Shown: positions 26,158-35,543 of the stretch, piece by piece
How the letters are laid out: every line of letters begins with the position of its first letter
How positions within the stretch are numbered: position 1 is the stretch's first letter
Assembly: GCF_002847285.1 (NCBI RefSeq)
Contig: NZ_CP025407.1
Span: 6,885,001-6,949,000 of the forward strand
Direction: 5' to 3'
Length of the DNA: 64,000 nucleotides
DNA from: Streptomyces sp. CMB-StM0423
GTDB lineage: Bacteria; Actinomycetota; Actinomycetes; Streptomycetales; Streptomycetaceae
Position numbers and translations under genes: made by a program
Notes under the pieces: generated by a model
Databases searched by the model: none
What the model was told of the DNA's origin: nothing
What the model saw: the letters and a program-made list of their open reading frames with translations, nothing else

Positions 26158-26245
26158 GAGGTCGGCGGCAAGCGTTATCGGGTGTCCATCCCGCCCGAGC
26201 CGCGCGCGCCGGGAGCGCCGGCCGCGGCGCTCAACAGGGCGGGGG

Positions 26246-26935
26246 TCATGGGGCGGAGAGGTTGCGGTGGCGGACGGAGGCGAGCCAGGACTCCACGCGG
26301 GGCCGGTCCGGGGACTCCGGGAGGGGGCTCACGGGCAGGGCCCCGTCGAGGCGGGTGGCCAGCTTCGCGGTCCACGCCGTCACTTCGTCCCAGGTCAGCT
26401 CGCCGCGCCGGACCGCGAGCAGCCGCTCGCGGTGCGGGCCGACCTCGACGCACAGCTCACCCGTACGCAGCAGCGCCTCCCCGCTCAGCAGCAGCCGCAG
26501 CAGGTGCACCACGTGCTTCCACCGCACCTCGCCGGTGCGCTCCCGGCGCGCGCGGGCCCGGGCAAGCTGGCGGTACGCGTAACGGCCGAACGTGCGGTGG
26601 ACCTGCCGGGACAGGAACGCCGGGCTGATCTCGCGCAGTTCCGCGCCGAGCGGGGTGCACTGCTCGACCAGCGGGGAGTGGAGCACTTCGAGCAGGTTCG
26701 GATTCCCGTCGAGCGCGAGCGCGCAGCAGCGCTCCACCTCCCAGCTGAACTGCTCGGGCAGCGGCCCCTCCCAGTGCGGCGGCGGCTTCTCCAGCCGCCA
26801 GAACCACTCGGTCGGCGCGACGTACACCCCCCGCCGGTCGGTGTCGGACGCCGGCGTCGCCAGGCCGAAGGCGCGCGAACCCGCCACCACCGCAAGGATG
26901 GTGTGCTTCTCGACCAGCAGTCCGCCGCGCTCCAC
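26246..26935 (-). CDS. Predicted nucleotidyltransferase (RlaP / DNA polymerase beta superfamily)
   Basis: 229 residues. The minimal nucleotidyltransferase signature GSRAFGLATPASDTDRRGVYV is at the N-terminus (Gly-Ser and the two Asp metal ligands), as in the COG3541/PF10127 group. The rest is helical with many basic residues. Members are uncharacterised in most bacteria; relatives are sometimes linked to RNA repair, but no ligase is nearby. It starts at GTG and points away from the Sat-like operon. Confidence 0.75.
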   Translation of the reverse strand: MERGGLLVEKHTILAVVAGSRAFGLATPASDTDRRGVYVAPTEWFWRLEKPPPHWEGPLPEQFSWEVERCCALALDGNPNLLEVLHSPLVEQCTPLGAELREISPAFLSRQVHRTFGRYAYRQLARARARRERTGEVRWKHVVHLLRLLLSGEALLRTGELCVEVGPHRERLLAVRRGELTWDEVTAWTAKLATRLDGALPVSPLPESPDRPRVESWLASVRHRNLSAP

Positions 26936-27003
26936 CCGGCCATCCTCGCCGGGCCCCGCCGCCGCCCGCCAGGGGTTTTACCGGCCGAGCCGCCGCCCGC
27001 GGG

Positions 27004-27927
27004 TCACGACACCTGCGCCAGCACCCCGGCCGCGATCAGCTCCAGGTGGTCCAGGTCCGACAGGTCGAGGATCTGGAGGTAGAAGCGCTGCGAGCCGGCC
27101 GCGCCGTAGCGGCCGATCTTCTCGACCACCTCCGCCGGGGTGCCGGCCAGGCCGTTCTCCTTCAGCTCCGGCACCTGCCTGCCGATGGCCTCCGCCCGCC
27201 GCGCCACCTCCGCGTCGTCCTTGCCGACGCAGGCGACGAGCGCGTTGGAGTACACCAGGTCGGACGGCGCCCGGCCGGCCGCCTCTGCCGCCTCGCGGAC
27301 CCGGGTGAACTGCCGCTCGGTGTCCTCCGCCGAGCTGAACGGCACGTTGAACTCCGCCGCGTAGCGGGCGGCCAGCGCCGGGGTGCGCTTCGGGCCCATG
27401 CCGCCGATCAGCACGGGCAGCGGCGCCTGCACCGGCTTCGGCAGCGCGGGGGAGTCCTTCAGCTCGTAGTGCGCGCCGGTGTAGCTGAAGGTGTCGCCGG
27501 TCGGCGTCCCCCACAGCCCCGTCACGATCGCGAGCTGCTCCTCCAGCCGGGCGAACTTCTCCTTCGGGAACGGGATCCCGTACGCGGTGTGCTCGTCCTC
27601 GAACCACCCCGCCCCGATGCCCATCTCGACCCGCCCGCCGGACATCTGGTCCACCTGCGCCACCTGGATGGCCAGCGGTCCCGGCAGCCGGAACGTGGCC
27701 GCGGTCATCAGCGTGCCGAGCCGGATCCTGCGGGTCTCGCGGGCCAGGCCCGCCAGTGTCACCCAGGCGTCCGTCGGGCCGGGCAGGCCGCTGACGTCGC
27801 CCATCTTCAGATAGTGGTCGGAGCGGAAGAAGGCGTCGAAGCCGAGGTCTTCGGTGGCGCGGGCCACGGTCAGGAGGGTCTCGTACGAGGCGCCCTGCTG
27901 CGGTTCTGTGAAGATGCGGAGATCCAT
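27004..27927 (-). CDS. F420-dependent LLM-class oxidoreductase
   Basis: 307 residues from the ATG at MDLRIFTEPQQG, the conserved opening of this family; an ATG nine bases earlier is possible. No good ribosome site precedes either. The luciferase-like fold shows FFRSDHYLKM, GTLMTAATFRLPGPLAIQVAQVDQMSGGRVEMGIGAGW, and the flavin/F420-contact text LPVLIGGMGPKRTPALAARYAAEFNV. Actinobacterial relatives use F420H2 to reduce or oxidise secondary alcohols, steroids or xenobiotics. Substrate unknown. The gene is isolated. Confidence 0.8.
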   Translation of the reverse strand: MDLRIFTEPQQGASYETLLTVARATEDLGFDAFFRSDHYLKMGDVSGLPGPTDAWVTLAGLARETRRIRLGTLMTAATFRLPGPLAIQVAQVDQMSGGRVEMGIGAGWFEDEHTAYGIPFPKEKFARLEEQLAIVTGLWGTPTGDTFSYTGAHYELKDSPALPKPVQAPLPVLIGGMGPKRTPALAARYAAEFNVPFSSAEDTERQFTRVREAAEAAGRAPSDLVYSNALVACVGKDDAEVARRAEAIGRQVPELKENGLAGTPAEVVEKIGRYGAAGSQRFYLQILDLSDLDHLELIAAGVLAQVS

Positions 27928-28030
27928 GGGAGCCATTGTGCGCCAGCCGTGCCCGGCGGCTTCCCGGGGCACGGCGGCGGTGCATAGAGTGCAGTCACCG
28001 CACTGCCCGGCTTGCCGCTAGGGGGTCAGG

Positions 28031-28450
28031 ATGACGGTCGTCTACCGCGCGCCGGAGGGGGACGACGGACTGGAGTTCACGGTCCGGCTGACTCCCGAGG
28101 AGACCACGGCGCTGACCCGCGAGGCCCGGCTGCTGGCGGAGATCGTCGACAGTTGCCTGTGGGCCCTCGGCATGCTCCGTACGGGCGTCAACTCCCGAGA
28201 CGCCGGCGGCCCCGCGCCCATCCCGGGCGACTGGTACGCCGCCCTGCGCGACCTGGAGCGCATCGCGCCCCGGATCGAGGGCACGCGCGACGCGGTGATC
28301 CGCGCGCTCGCCGAGTCGGGGGAGGGCACCGACCGGCTGGCGCACGCGATGCACACCGACGAGGAGGCGGCATTACGGCGCCGGGCGGCCGTGCTCGGCA
28401 ACCCGCCGTCGGAGTGGGAGACCTGGGCGGCGAAGGGCGCGGCGGACTGA
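28031..28450 (+). CDS. Conserved hypothetical protein
   Basis: 139 residues, no family recognised. It begins with an Asp/Glu-rich strand (MTVVYRAPEGDDGLEFTVRLTPEET), then looks helical (REARLLAEIVDSCLWALGMLRTG, RDAVIRALAES). No signal or membrane helix. A ribosome site AGGGGGTCAGG precedes ATG. It lies between divergent genes and ends 53 bases before the thiolase stop, on the opposite strand. The coding bias is good, so the gene is probably real. Confidence 0.6.
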   Translation: MTVVYRAPEGDDGLEFTVRLTPEETTALTREARLLAEIVDSCLWALGMLRTGVNSRDAGGPAPIPGDWYAALRDLERIAPRIEGTRDAVIRALAESGEGTDRLAHAMHTDEEAALRRRAAVLGNPPSEWETWAAKGAAD

Positions 28451-28503
28451 CACCCGCGGCACCCCTTCATGCCGGGCCGTGAGGTGCGCCGCGCGCCCGG
28501 TCC

Positions 28504-29691
<1,188 letters not shown>

Positions 29692-29707
29692 GGCGGGCCT
29701 CCCCATT

Positions 29708-29736
29708 GAAACTAGCGGCGCTAGTTTCGGACTATA
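29708..29736 (-). promoter_or_regulatory. Perfect TetR palindrome over the start region, with -10 box
   Basis: The arms GAAACTAGC and GCTAGTTTC (29708-29728) flank three bases and are perfectly complementary. A -10-like TATAGT (29736-29731) on the minus strand lies just upstream, placing the palindrome at about the transcription start and directly before the thiolase ribosome site. The left arm recurs at 6871-6879. Confidence 0.7.
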
Positions 29737-29859
29737 GCCCGCCCGCCGGGCCCGCGGCCAGGATGCCCCGGGAAGCACCATCCGCCCACTTCCACGGTGA
29801 TCGCTTACGATCGAACACGTTGTCCCGGACGCCCGCGAAGCCCATGCGAGGAGAGCGCG

Positions 29860-31602
29860 ATGAGCAGTGCCAAGGTTGCCGACCAGCTCGTGGAGGTCCT
29901 GCTCCAGTACGGTGTGAAGCGCATCTACGGCGTCGTCGGCGACAGCCTCAACCCGCTCGTCGACGCGATCCGCCGCGGCGACGGCGCCATCGAGTGGGTG
30001 CATGTGCAGAACGAGGAGGCCGGCGCCTTCGCCGCCGCCGCCGAGGCGCAGGTCACCGGGCGGCTCGCCGCCTGCGCCGGCTCCTGCGGACCCGGCAACA
30101 CCCACCTCATCCAGGGCCTGTTCGACGCCCAGCGCAGCGGCGCCCCCGTCCTCGCCATCGCCTCGCACATCCCGTCCACCCAGATCGGCAGCGGCTACTT
30201 CCAGGAGACCCACCCGGAGAAGCTCTTCGACCAGGCGTCCGGCTACTGCCAGTTGATCTCCCAGCCCGAGCAGATGCCCCGCATCGCCCGGATCGCCGCC
30301 CAGCACGCCGTCGGCGCCAACGAGGTCGCGGTGCTCGTCCTGCCCGGCGACATCGCCGACAAGCAGGCCGCCAACCCCACGGGGCACACCGTCCCCTGCG
30401 CCCGCCCGGCCGCCATCGTCCCCGACCCGCAGACCGTGCGCGAGCTGGCCGACGCCCTCAACGGCGCCGACCGGGTCGCGCTCTTCGCCGGCGCGGGCGT
30501 CCGCGGCGCGCACGCGCAGGTGATGCGGCTCGCCGAGACCGTCAAGGCGCCCGTCGGCCACACGCTGCGCGGCAAGGAGTGGATCCAGTACGACAATCCG
30601 TACGACGTCGGCATGATCGGCCTCCTCGGCTACGGCGCCTGCTACGACGCGCTCCAGGAGGCCGACCTCGTCGTGATGCTCGGCACCGACTTCCCGTACG
30701 ACGCCTTCCTGCCCCAAGGCAAGACCGTCCAGATCGACATCGACGCCACCCGCCTCGGCCGCCGCACGCCGCTGGAGGTCGCCGTGCACGGCGACGTCGC
30801 CTCCACCCTGGAGGCGGTGCAGCCGCTGCTGCGCGAGAAGCGCGAGCGGCGCTTCCTCGACGCCACGCTGCGCAAACACGAGCGGTCGCTGACCAAGGTC
30901 GTCGAGGCGTACACCTCGAACGTCGACAAGCACGTCCCGATCCACCCCGAGTACGCCGCCCGGCTGCTGGACACGCTCGCCGCGGACGACGCCGTGTTCA
31001 CCGTCGACACCGGCATGAACAACGTCTGGGCCGCCCGCTACCTCACGCCCAACGGCCGCCGCCGCGTCATCGGTTCCTTCACCCACGGCTCCATGGCCAA
31101 CGCCCTGCCGCACGCCATCGGCGCCGCCAGCGCCGACCGCGACCGCCAGGTCATCTCGCTCTCCGGCGACGGCGGCCTCGGCATGCTCCTCGGCGAGCTG
31201 ATCACCGTCAAGCAGCAGGACCTGCCCGTCAAGACCGTCGTGTTCAACAACTCCTCGCTCGGCATGGTCAAGCTGGAGATGCTGGTCGACGGCCTGCCCG
31301 CGTACGGCACCGACCACAGCAGGGTCGACTTCTCCGCCATCGCCCGCGGTGTCGGCATCCCCGCCTGGCGGGTGGAGAAGCCGGGCGAGATCGAGGGCGC
31401 GCTGCGGGAGGCGCTGGCGGCGAAGGGCCCCGCGCTGGTCGAGCTGATCACCGACTCCAACGCGCTGTCGATCCCCTCGCGGATCACGCTGGAGCAGGTG
31501 CGCGGCTTCGCGCTGGCCGCCGGGCGCACGGTGCTGGAGGGCGGCGTCGGCACGATGCTCGACCTGGCCCGCTCCAACCTCCGCAACATCCCCCGCCCCT
31601 GA
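29860..31602 (+). CDS. poxB: Pyruvate dehydrogenase (quinone) / pyruvate oxidase
   Basis: 580 residues from ATG behind GAGGAGA. A ThDP enzyme: N-terminal YGVKRIYGVVGDSLNPLVDAIRR with the catalytic Glu in HVQNEEAGAFAAAAEAQ, a central FAD-binding domain, and the ThDP/Mg motif GDGGLGMLLGELITVKQQDLPVKTVVFNNSSLG. PoxB oxidises pyruvate to acetate and CO2 with quinone as acceptor at the membrane surface. C-terminal amphipathic text (TLEQVRGFALAAGRTVLEG) fits the lipid-binding tail. Transcribed away from the thiolase gene, it stands alone. Confidence 0.85.
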   Translation: MSSAKVADQLVEVLLQYGVKRIYGVVGDSLNPLVDAIRRGDGAIEWVHVQNEEAGAFAAAAEAQVTGRLAACAGSCGPGNTHLIQGLFDAQRSGAPVLAIASHIPSTQIGSGYFQETHPEKLFDQASGYCQLISQPEQMPRIARIAAQHAVGANEVAVLVLPGDIADKQAANPTGHTVPCARPAAIVPDPQTVRELADALNGADRVALFAGAGVRGAHAQVMRLAETVKAPVGHTLRGKEWIQYDNPYDVGMIGLLGYGACYDALQEADLVVMLGTDFPYDAFLPQGKTVQIDIDATRLGRRTPLEVAVHGDVASTLEAVQPLLREKRERRFLDATLRKHERSLTKVVEAYTSNVDKHVPIHPEYAARLLDTLAADDAVFTVDTGMNNVWAARYLTPNGRRRVIGSFTHGSMANALPHAIGAASADRDRQVISLSGDGGLGMLLGELITVKQQDLPVKTVVFNNSSLGMVKLEMLVDGLPAYGTDHSRVDFSAIARGVGIPAWRVEKPGEIEGALREALAAKGPALVELITDSNALSIPSRITLEQVRGFALAAGRTVLEGGVGTMLDLARSNLRNIPRP

Positions 31603-31614
31603 CCGCGCGGCCTT

Positions 31615-31665
31615 CGTGCCGTACGCGCCGGGCGCCCGCCCGGTCAGCCCGGTCCGTACGGCACG
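31615..31665. terminator. Hairpin between convergent poxB and sulfatase genes
   Basis: Perfect 11-base arms CGTGCCGTACG and CGTACGGCACG surround a loop that itself contains the complementary CGGGCGCCCG. Suits a bidirectional terminator. Confidence 0.6.
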
Positions 31666-31671
31666 GGCCCC

Positions 31672-33459
31672 TCAGGTCAGCCAGGGCAGGTCGCCGAAGT
31701 AGCCGCCCTTCGCCGGCGGGGTGAGCAGCGCCTGCCGCGTGCGGTACGTCAGCGGTGCGCCCGCGCATCGCGCGACGGCCCGCGCGCTCAGCTCCCAGCG
31801 GCCCGCGGGGGCGCCCTCCGGCGGCGTCACCCGCCAGCGGGTGACCACCTCGGCGCCCGGCGCGAGCCGGCCGCGGGGCCTGCGGGTCGCGGCGCGCACC
31901 TTCCACCCCTCGGGGACCTGCAACTGCACCCGCGGCTCGGTCCACAGGGTGTCGGACCCGTTGTGCAGGGTGGCGGTGACCGTCAGCACCCGGCCCGGCT
32001 CGGCGTAGGGCGGGGCGCCGATGCGTACGCCGAAGGGCTCGCGGTCGTACGTGTCGCGCCACTCCCGCCGCATGACGTGCACCAGCCGGGCGGCGATGTC
32101 CGGCCGGTCCGCGACCCGGTCGACGGACTCGGCGGGGTCGTCCGCCAGGTTGTACAGCTCCACCTGCCAGCGGTCGTCCGCCGCCCTGCGGTCCTTGCCC
32201 GGCGCGAAGCGCACCGCCTTCCAGTCACCGGCGCGCACCGCCTCGGAGATCCGGCCGATCCGGTCGTGGTCGGCGGCGCGGGCCAGCGGCGTGGAGGCCC
32301 GCTCGTTCCGGTACCAGTACAGGAACTCGTGCCGGGGCGCGGGCCCGGTGCCGGTGAGCAGCGGGGCGAGGGACAGCCCGTCGACGTCCCGGGGCGCGGG
32401 GGCGCCGCCCAGCTCGGCGAGGGTGGGCAGCAGGTCTATGTGGGGCGTCGGCCGGTTCACGACGCCGCGCCGGATGCGGTACGGGGACCAGGCGATGAGC
32501 GGCACCCGGATGCCGCCCTCGTACAGGTTCCGCTTGTAGCCGCGCAGCCCGCGCTCGCGCTGGAAGAGCGCCGGCGTCACGCCGCCCTCCTCGTGCCGGC
32601 CGTTGTCGCTGGTGACGATCACCACGGTGTCCTCGGCGATGCGCCGCGCGTACAGCTCCTCGATCACCTGGCCGACCATCCGGTCGAAGTTCGCGACCTG
32701 CGCGGCGTGCCCCTTGTCCTCCGGCTTCCAGTCCGTGTCGCTGTACTCGCCGGTGTCCGGGACGGTGCTCGGGGCGTGCGGCACGTTGGGGGAGAGGTAG
32801 AGGAAGAACGGCTCCTCGGCGTGGTTGCGGATGAACTGCAGGGCGCGCCTGGAGAACTGCTCGGGCGCGTACGTGCCGCGCCCGCCGTCCCCGTTGCCCG
32901 CGAGCGGGACACGGCGGCTGTTGTGCCAGAGGTACTGCGGGAAGTAGTAGTGCGCGTGCCGGTGCGTCAGATAACCGTAGAACTCCTCGAAGCCCCGGTA
33001 GTTGGGGTGGCTGTGCTGGTCCGGCTCCTCGGGGCCGAAGCCCCACTTGCCGATGCACGCCGTGCGGTAGCCGCGGGCCCGCAGCAGCTCGGCGACGGTG
33101 GTGTCGGCGTCGCCGATGGAGGGCTGGATGCCGCGCATCGGGTTCTCCCGGACCCGGGCCCGGCCGCTGTGCAGTCCGGTCAGCAGCGAGGCGCGCGACG
33201 GCGCGCAGACCGGCGCGGAGGCGTACGCCGCGGTGAACCGCAGCCCGTCTTCCGCGAGCCGGTCCAGGTGGGGCGTGCGGATGAGCTCCTGGCCGTACGA
33301 GCCCAGCTCGCCGTAGCCGAGGTCGTCGGCGACGATCAGCACGATGTTGGGGCGGTCGCCGCGCGGGCTGCCCGGCGCGGCGGCGAGCGAGGCGGGGGTC
33401 AGCGCCGCGATGCCGACGCCCGCGGCCGAGGCGGCGAGGAACTGCCGTCGGGTGGTCAA
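31672..33459 (-). CDS. Tat-exported sulfatase (formylglycine type)
   Basis: 595 residues, starting at TTG after GGGGGAG. The N-terminus MTTRRQFLAASAAGVGIAALTPASLAAA is a twin-arginine signal. Metal and active-site marks of the arylsulfatase/alkaline phosphatase superfamily are visible: NIVLIVADDLGYG (Asp45, Asp46) and CAPSR at 85-89, in which Cys85 is converted to formylglycine. It cleaves sulfate esters outside the cell. The C-terminal 130 residues form a beta-sandwich region (VLTVTATLHNGSDTLWTEPRV). No anaerobic or FGE-type maturase is seen in the window, so it must be encoded elsewhere. Confidence 0.85.
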   Translation of the reverse strand: MTTRRQFLAASAAGVGIAALTPASLAAAPGSPRGDRPNIVLIVADDLGYGELGSYGQELIRTPHLDRLAEDGLRFTAAYASAPVCAPSRASLLTGLHSGRARVRENPMRGIQPSIGDADTTVAELLRARGYRTACIGKWGFGPEEPDQHSHPNYRGFEEFYGYLTHRHAHYYFPQYLWHNSRRVPLAGNGDGGRGTYAPEQFSRRALQFIRNHAEEPFFLYLSPNVPHAPSTVPDTGEYSDTDWKPEDKGHAAQVANFDRMVGQVIEELYARRIAEDTVVIVTSDNGRHEEGGVTPALFQRERGLRGYKRNLYEGGIRVPLIAWSPYRIRRGVVNRPTPHIDLLPTLAELGGAPAPRDVDGLSLAPLLTGTGPAPRHEFLYWYRNERASTPLARAADHDRIGRISEAVRAGDWKAVRFAPGKDRRAADDRWQVELYNLADDPAESVDRVADRPDIAARLVHVMRREWRDTYDREPFGVRIGAPPYAEPGRVLTVTATLHNGSDTLWTEPRVQLQVPEGWKVRAATRRPRGRLAPGAEVVTRWRVTPPEGAPAGRWELSARAVARCAGAPLTYRTRQALLTPPAKGGYFGDLPWLT

Positions 33460-33845
33460 CCGGCTCCCCCTCTCGGACGACTGGTGCCGATGAGCAGCGC
33501 CGTCCGGAGGCGGTGGCGGGGCGGGCGCGCAGTGTCCCGGGCCGCGTCACCCGCCGGGGGTGAACAGGTCCGGCTATCGGGTCCGCCGTGGCGGAATCCG
33601 GGCCGGAAGCGGTGTGCGGCGCCCGTATCCGGGTATGGCCGGGCGTCCGACTTGCCGCGCCGTCTGGTCGGGACGGCGGAATGGCCGCGCAGGGGTGACC
33701 TACGGATCAGTTCCCCCCGGACTGCGTCTACCCCGTGCGCTTGCGTACGGCTTGACGTTTCGAGGGGGACCCTACCACCAACGATCGACGCCTCCGCGCG
33801 CGTTGGTGGCTCGCGGAGGCCGTGCCTCCGGTCGCTCCGTACCCG
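33460..33845. other. Intergenic stretch of 386 bases
   Basis: No coding frame is convincing. Near the sulfatase end there is GC-rich leader sequence. A TTGACG box (33752-33757) on the plus strand has no gene behind it. The right end carries the two hairpins listed separately, downstream of the DUF1992 gene. Confidence 0.6.
33775..33830 (-). terminator. Tandem hairpins downstream of DUF1992 gene
   Basis: CCACCAACG / CGTTGGTGG (33775-33783, 33801-33809) and CGGAGGC / GCCTCCG (33814-33820, 33824-33830) follow the DUF1992 stop. Confidence 0.55.
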
Positions 33846-34253
33846 CTACTTGCGTCCCTCGTGTCCCTCACGCCACTCCCGTACCAGCGTGTCGGCGTCC
33901 AGCGGGGCGAGCTTCAGCGGCGGGCCGACGGCGGGCGCGCGGTGCGCCGCGCGGATCTTCTCGTTGACCTTCGCGACGATCTCGCGCACCTCCTTCTCGC
34001 TCCGCGCCCTGGTCACGGCGGCGAGCGCGGCCTCGGCCTCCTTGCGGACGGCGAGGGAGGGCGGCAGCGCGGACAACTGCTCGCGCGCCATCTTCGCCTT
34101 GACCCACCACAGCTCGTCGTACGGCCGGTCGAGATCCTTGAGCGGCTTGCCCTTGCCCGGGAGGTCGTCGAACTCGCCGCGCTCGGCCGCCTCCCGGATC
34201 TGCCGGTCGATCCAGGACTCGAAGCTCACACCCGGCGGCTTGCGTTCGGTCAT
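33846..34253 (-). CDS. DUF1992 (DnaJ-like C28 homology) protein
   Basis: 135 residues from ATG at MTERKPPG, behind GGAGGGG. The text SFESWIDRQIREAAERGEFDDLPGKGKPLKDLDRPYDELWWVKAKMAREQL is the DUF1992 family signature, shared with the eukaryotic DNAJC28 protein. It is likely a small cytosolic, mostly helical protein; function unknown. The remainder is Arg/Lys/Glu-rich and ends HEGRK. Confidence 0.8.
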   Translation of the reverse strand: MTERKPPGVSFESWIDRQIREAAERGEFDDLPGKGKPLKDLDRPYDELWWVKAKMAREQLSALPPSLAVRKEAEAALAAVTRARSEKEVREIVAKVNEKIRAAHRAPAVGPPLKLAPLDADTLVREWREGHEGRK

Positions 34254-34445
34254 GTGCGGTGCTCCCCTCCGCTCGCAGCGGTCGCCGATCGGCCGTTCTC
34301 CCACCTCAACGGTAGCGGCGGCGCCCGGGACCGCGGCGCGCGGGCCGCGTCGCGCCGATGGCGGCTCTCAGCTTGCGCACACCTTGGTAACAATTCAGAC
34401 AATGGCCTCGGAAGGTGTCCATCCGGCCCCGAGAGGGAGACCCAC

Positions 34446-35543
34446 GTGCCCCGTCTGCGTTCCGCGCGCCGTGCACCGCTGCCGCCGCGCCGTGCCCCGC
34501 GCCGCGCGCGCCCCACGCCGCGGCTGTCGCGGCTGCCGCGCTCCGCGCACGTCGCCGGCGCCGCGGCCGCCGTCCTCGCCCTGTCGGTCGCCGCCGCGTC
34601 CTGCGCCGTGCCCGGGCAGGGCGGCAGCGCCGCCGCCGCCGACCCGGCGGCGGAGCTGGTGCTGCAGCCCGTCGCCGACCGCGGGCACGACCCGTTCACC
34701 CCGAGCACCGCGACGCCCGACGGCGCCGCGCCGTCGCCCTCCCGCACCGCCGCGCCGCCCGACAGCCCCCCGCCGGCGGAGCCGAGCAGGCACCAGTCGG
34801 TGTCGGGCGGGAAGGCCGGGCTGTACGGCGGCGTACGGAACGTCGCGAGCTGCGACGTCGACAAGCAGATCGCCTTCCTCGGCCGCGATGCCGACAAGCA
34901 GGCGGCGTTCGCCCGCACCCTGCGGGTCGACGAGGGGGACCTGCCGGGCTTCCTGCGCGAGCTCACCTCGGTGCTGCTGCGCGCCGACACCCGCCTGACC
35001 GGCCACGGCTTCGCGGACGGCGAGGCGAGCCCGTTCCAGTCGGTGCTGCAGGCAGGCACCGCGGTGATGGTCGACGACAAGGGCGTGCCGCGGGTGCGGT
35101 GCGCGAGCGGCAGCCCGCTGACGGCGCCGGAGAAGCTGAGCGGCAACGACCGCTACGGCGGCACGGGCTGGCGCGGCTTCCGGCCGTCGCGGACCGTCGT
35201 GGTCACGCCGGCGCAGCGGGCGCTGTCCCGGCTCGTCATCGTGGACGTCAACACCGACCTGTGGTTCGAGCGGCCCGTCGGCGCGCGGCCCGGCGAGGAC
35301 CGGAAGCTGCCGCAGCCGCCGCGGGACCACTTCAACCCGCCGGCGCCCAGCCGTACCCACAGCCCCAGCGCCGAGCCCACGGGCAGCCCCGGGCCGACCA
35401 CCGAGGGCCCGTCCGAGGGGCCCGGCACCGAGTCGGGGGAGCCGAGCACCGCCCCGCCGCTGCCGGGCGGCATCGACGAGGAAGAGGACCACGAGCGCGT
35501 CTCCGCCGGCGAGTCGGCGGGGGCGGCCGCCTCAGCCGGGTGA
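34446..35543 (+). CDS. Secreted or lipoprotein DUF6777 family protein
   Basis: 365 residues from GTG behind GGGAG. A long Arg/Pro-rich N-region precedes a hydrophobic stretch AGAAAAVLALSVAAASCAVPG with a Cys that may be a lipobox. The body follows the Streptomyces DUF6777 pattern: LVLQPVADRGHDPFTPS, GLYGGVRNVASCDVDKQIAFL, LRADTRLTGHGFADGEASPFQSVLQAGTAVMVDDKGVPRVRCASGSPL, PSRTVVVTPAQ. The C-terminus is a Pro/Ser/Thr-rich tail of cell-wall type. Its 3' end overlaps that of the convergent P450 gene by 12 bases. Function unknown. Confidence 0.75.
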   Translation: MPRLRSARRAPLPPRRAPRRARPTPRLSRLPRSAHVAGAAAAVLALSVAAASCAVPGQGGSAAAADPAAELVLQPVADRGHDPFTPSTATPDGAAPSPSRTAAPPDSPPPAEPSRHQSVSGGKAGLYGGVRNVASCDVDKQIAFLGRDADKQAAFARTLRVDEGDLPGFLRELTSVLLRADTRLTGHGFADGEASPFQSVLQAGTAVMVDDKGVPRVRCASGSPLTAPEKLSGNDRYGGTGWRGFRPSRTVVVTPAQRALSRLVIVDVNTDLWFERPVGARPGEDRKLPQPPRDHFNPPAPSRTHSPSAEPTGSPGPTTEGPSEGPGTESGEPSTAPPLPGGIDEEEDHERVSAGESAGAAASAG

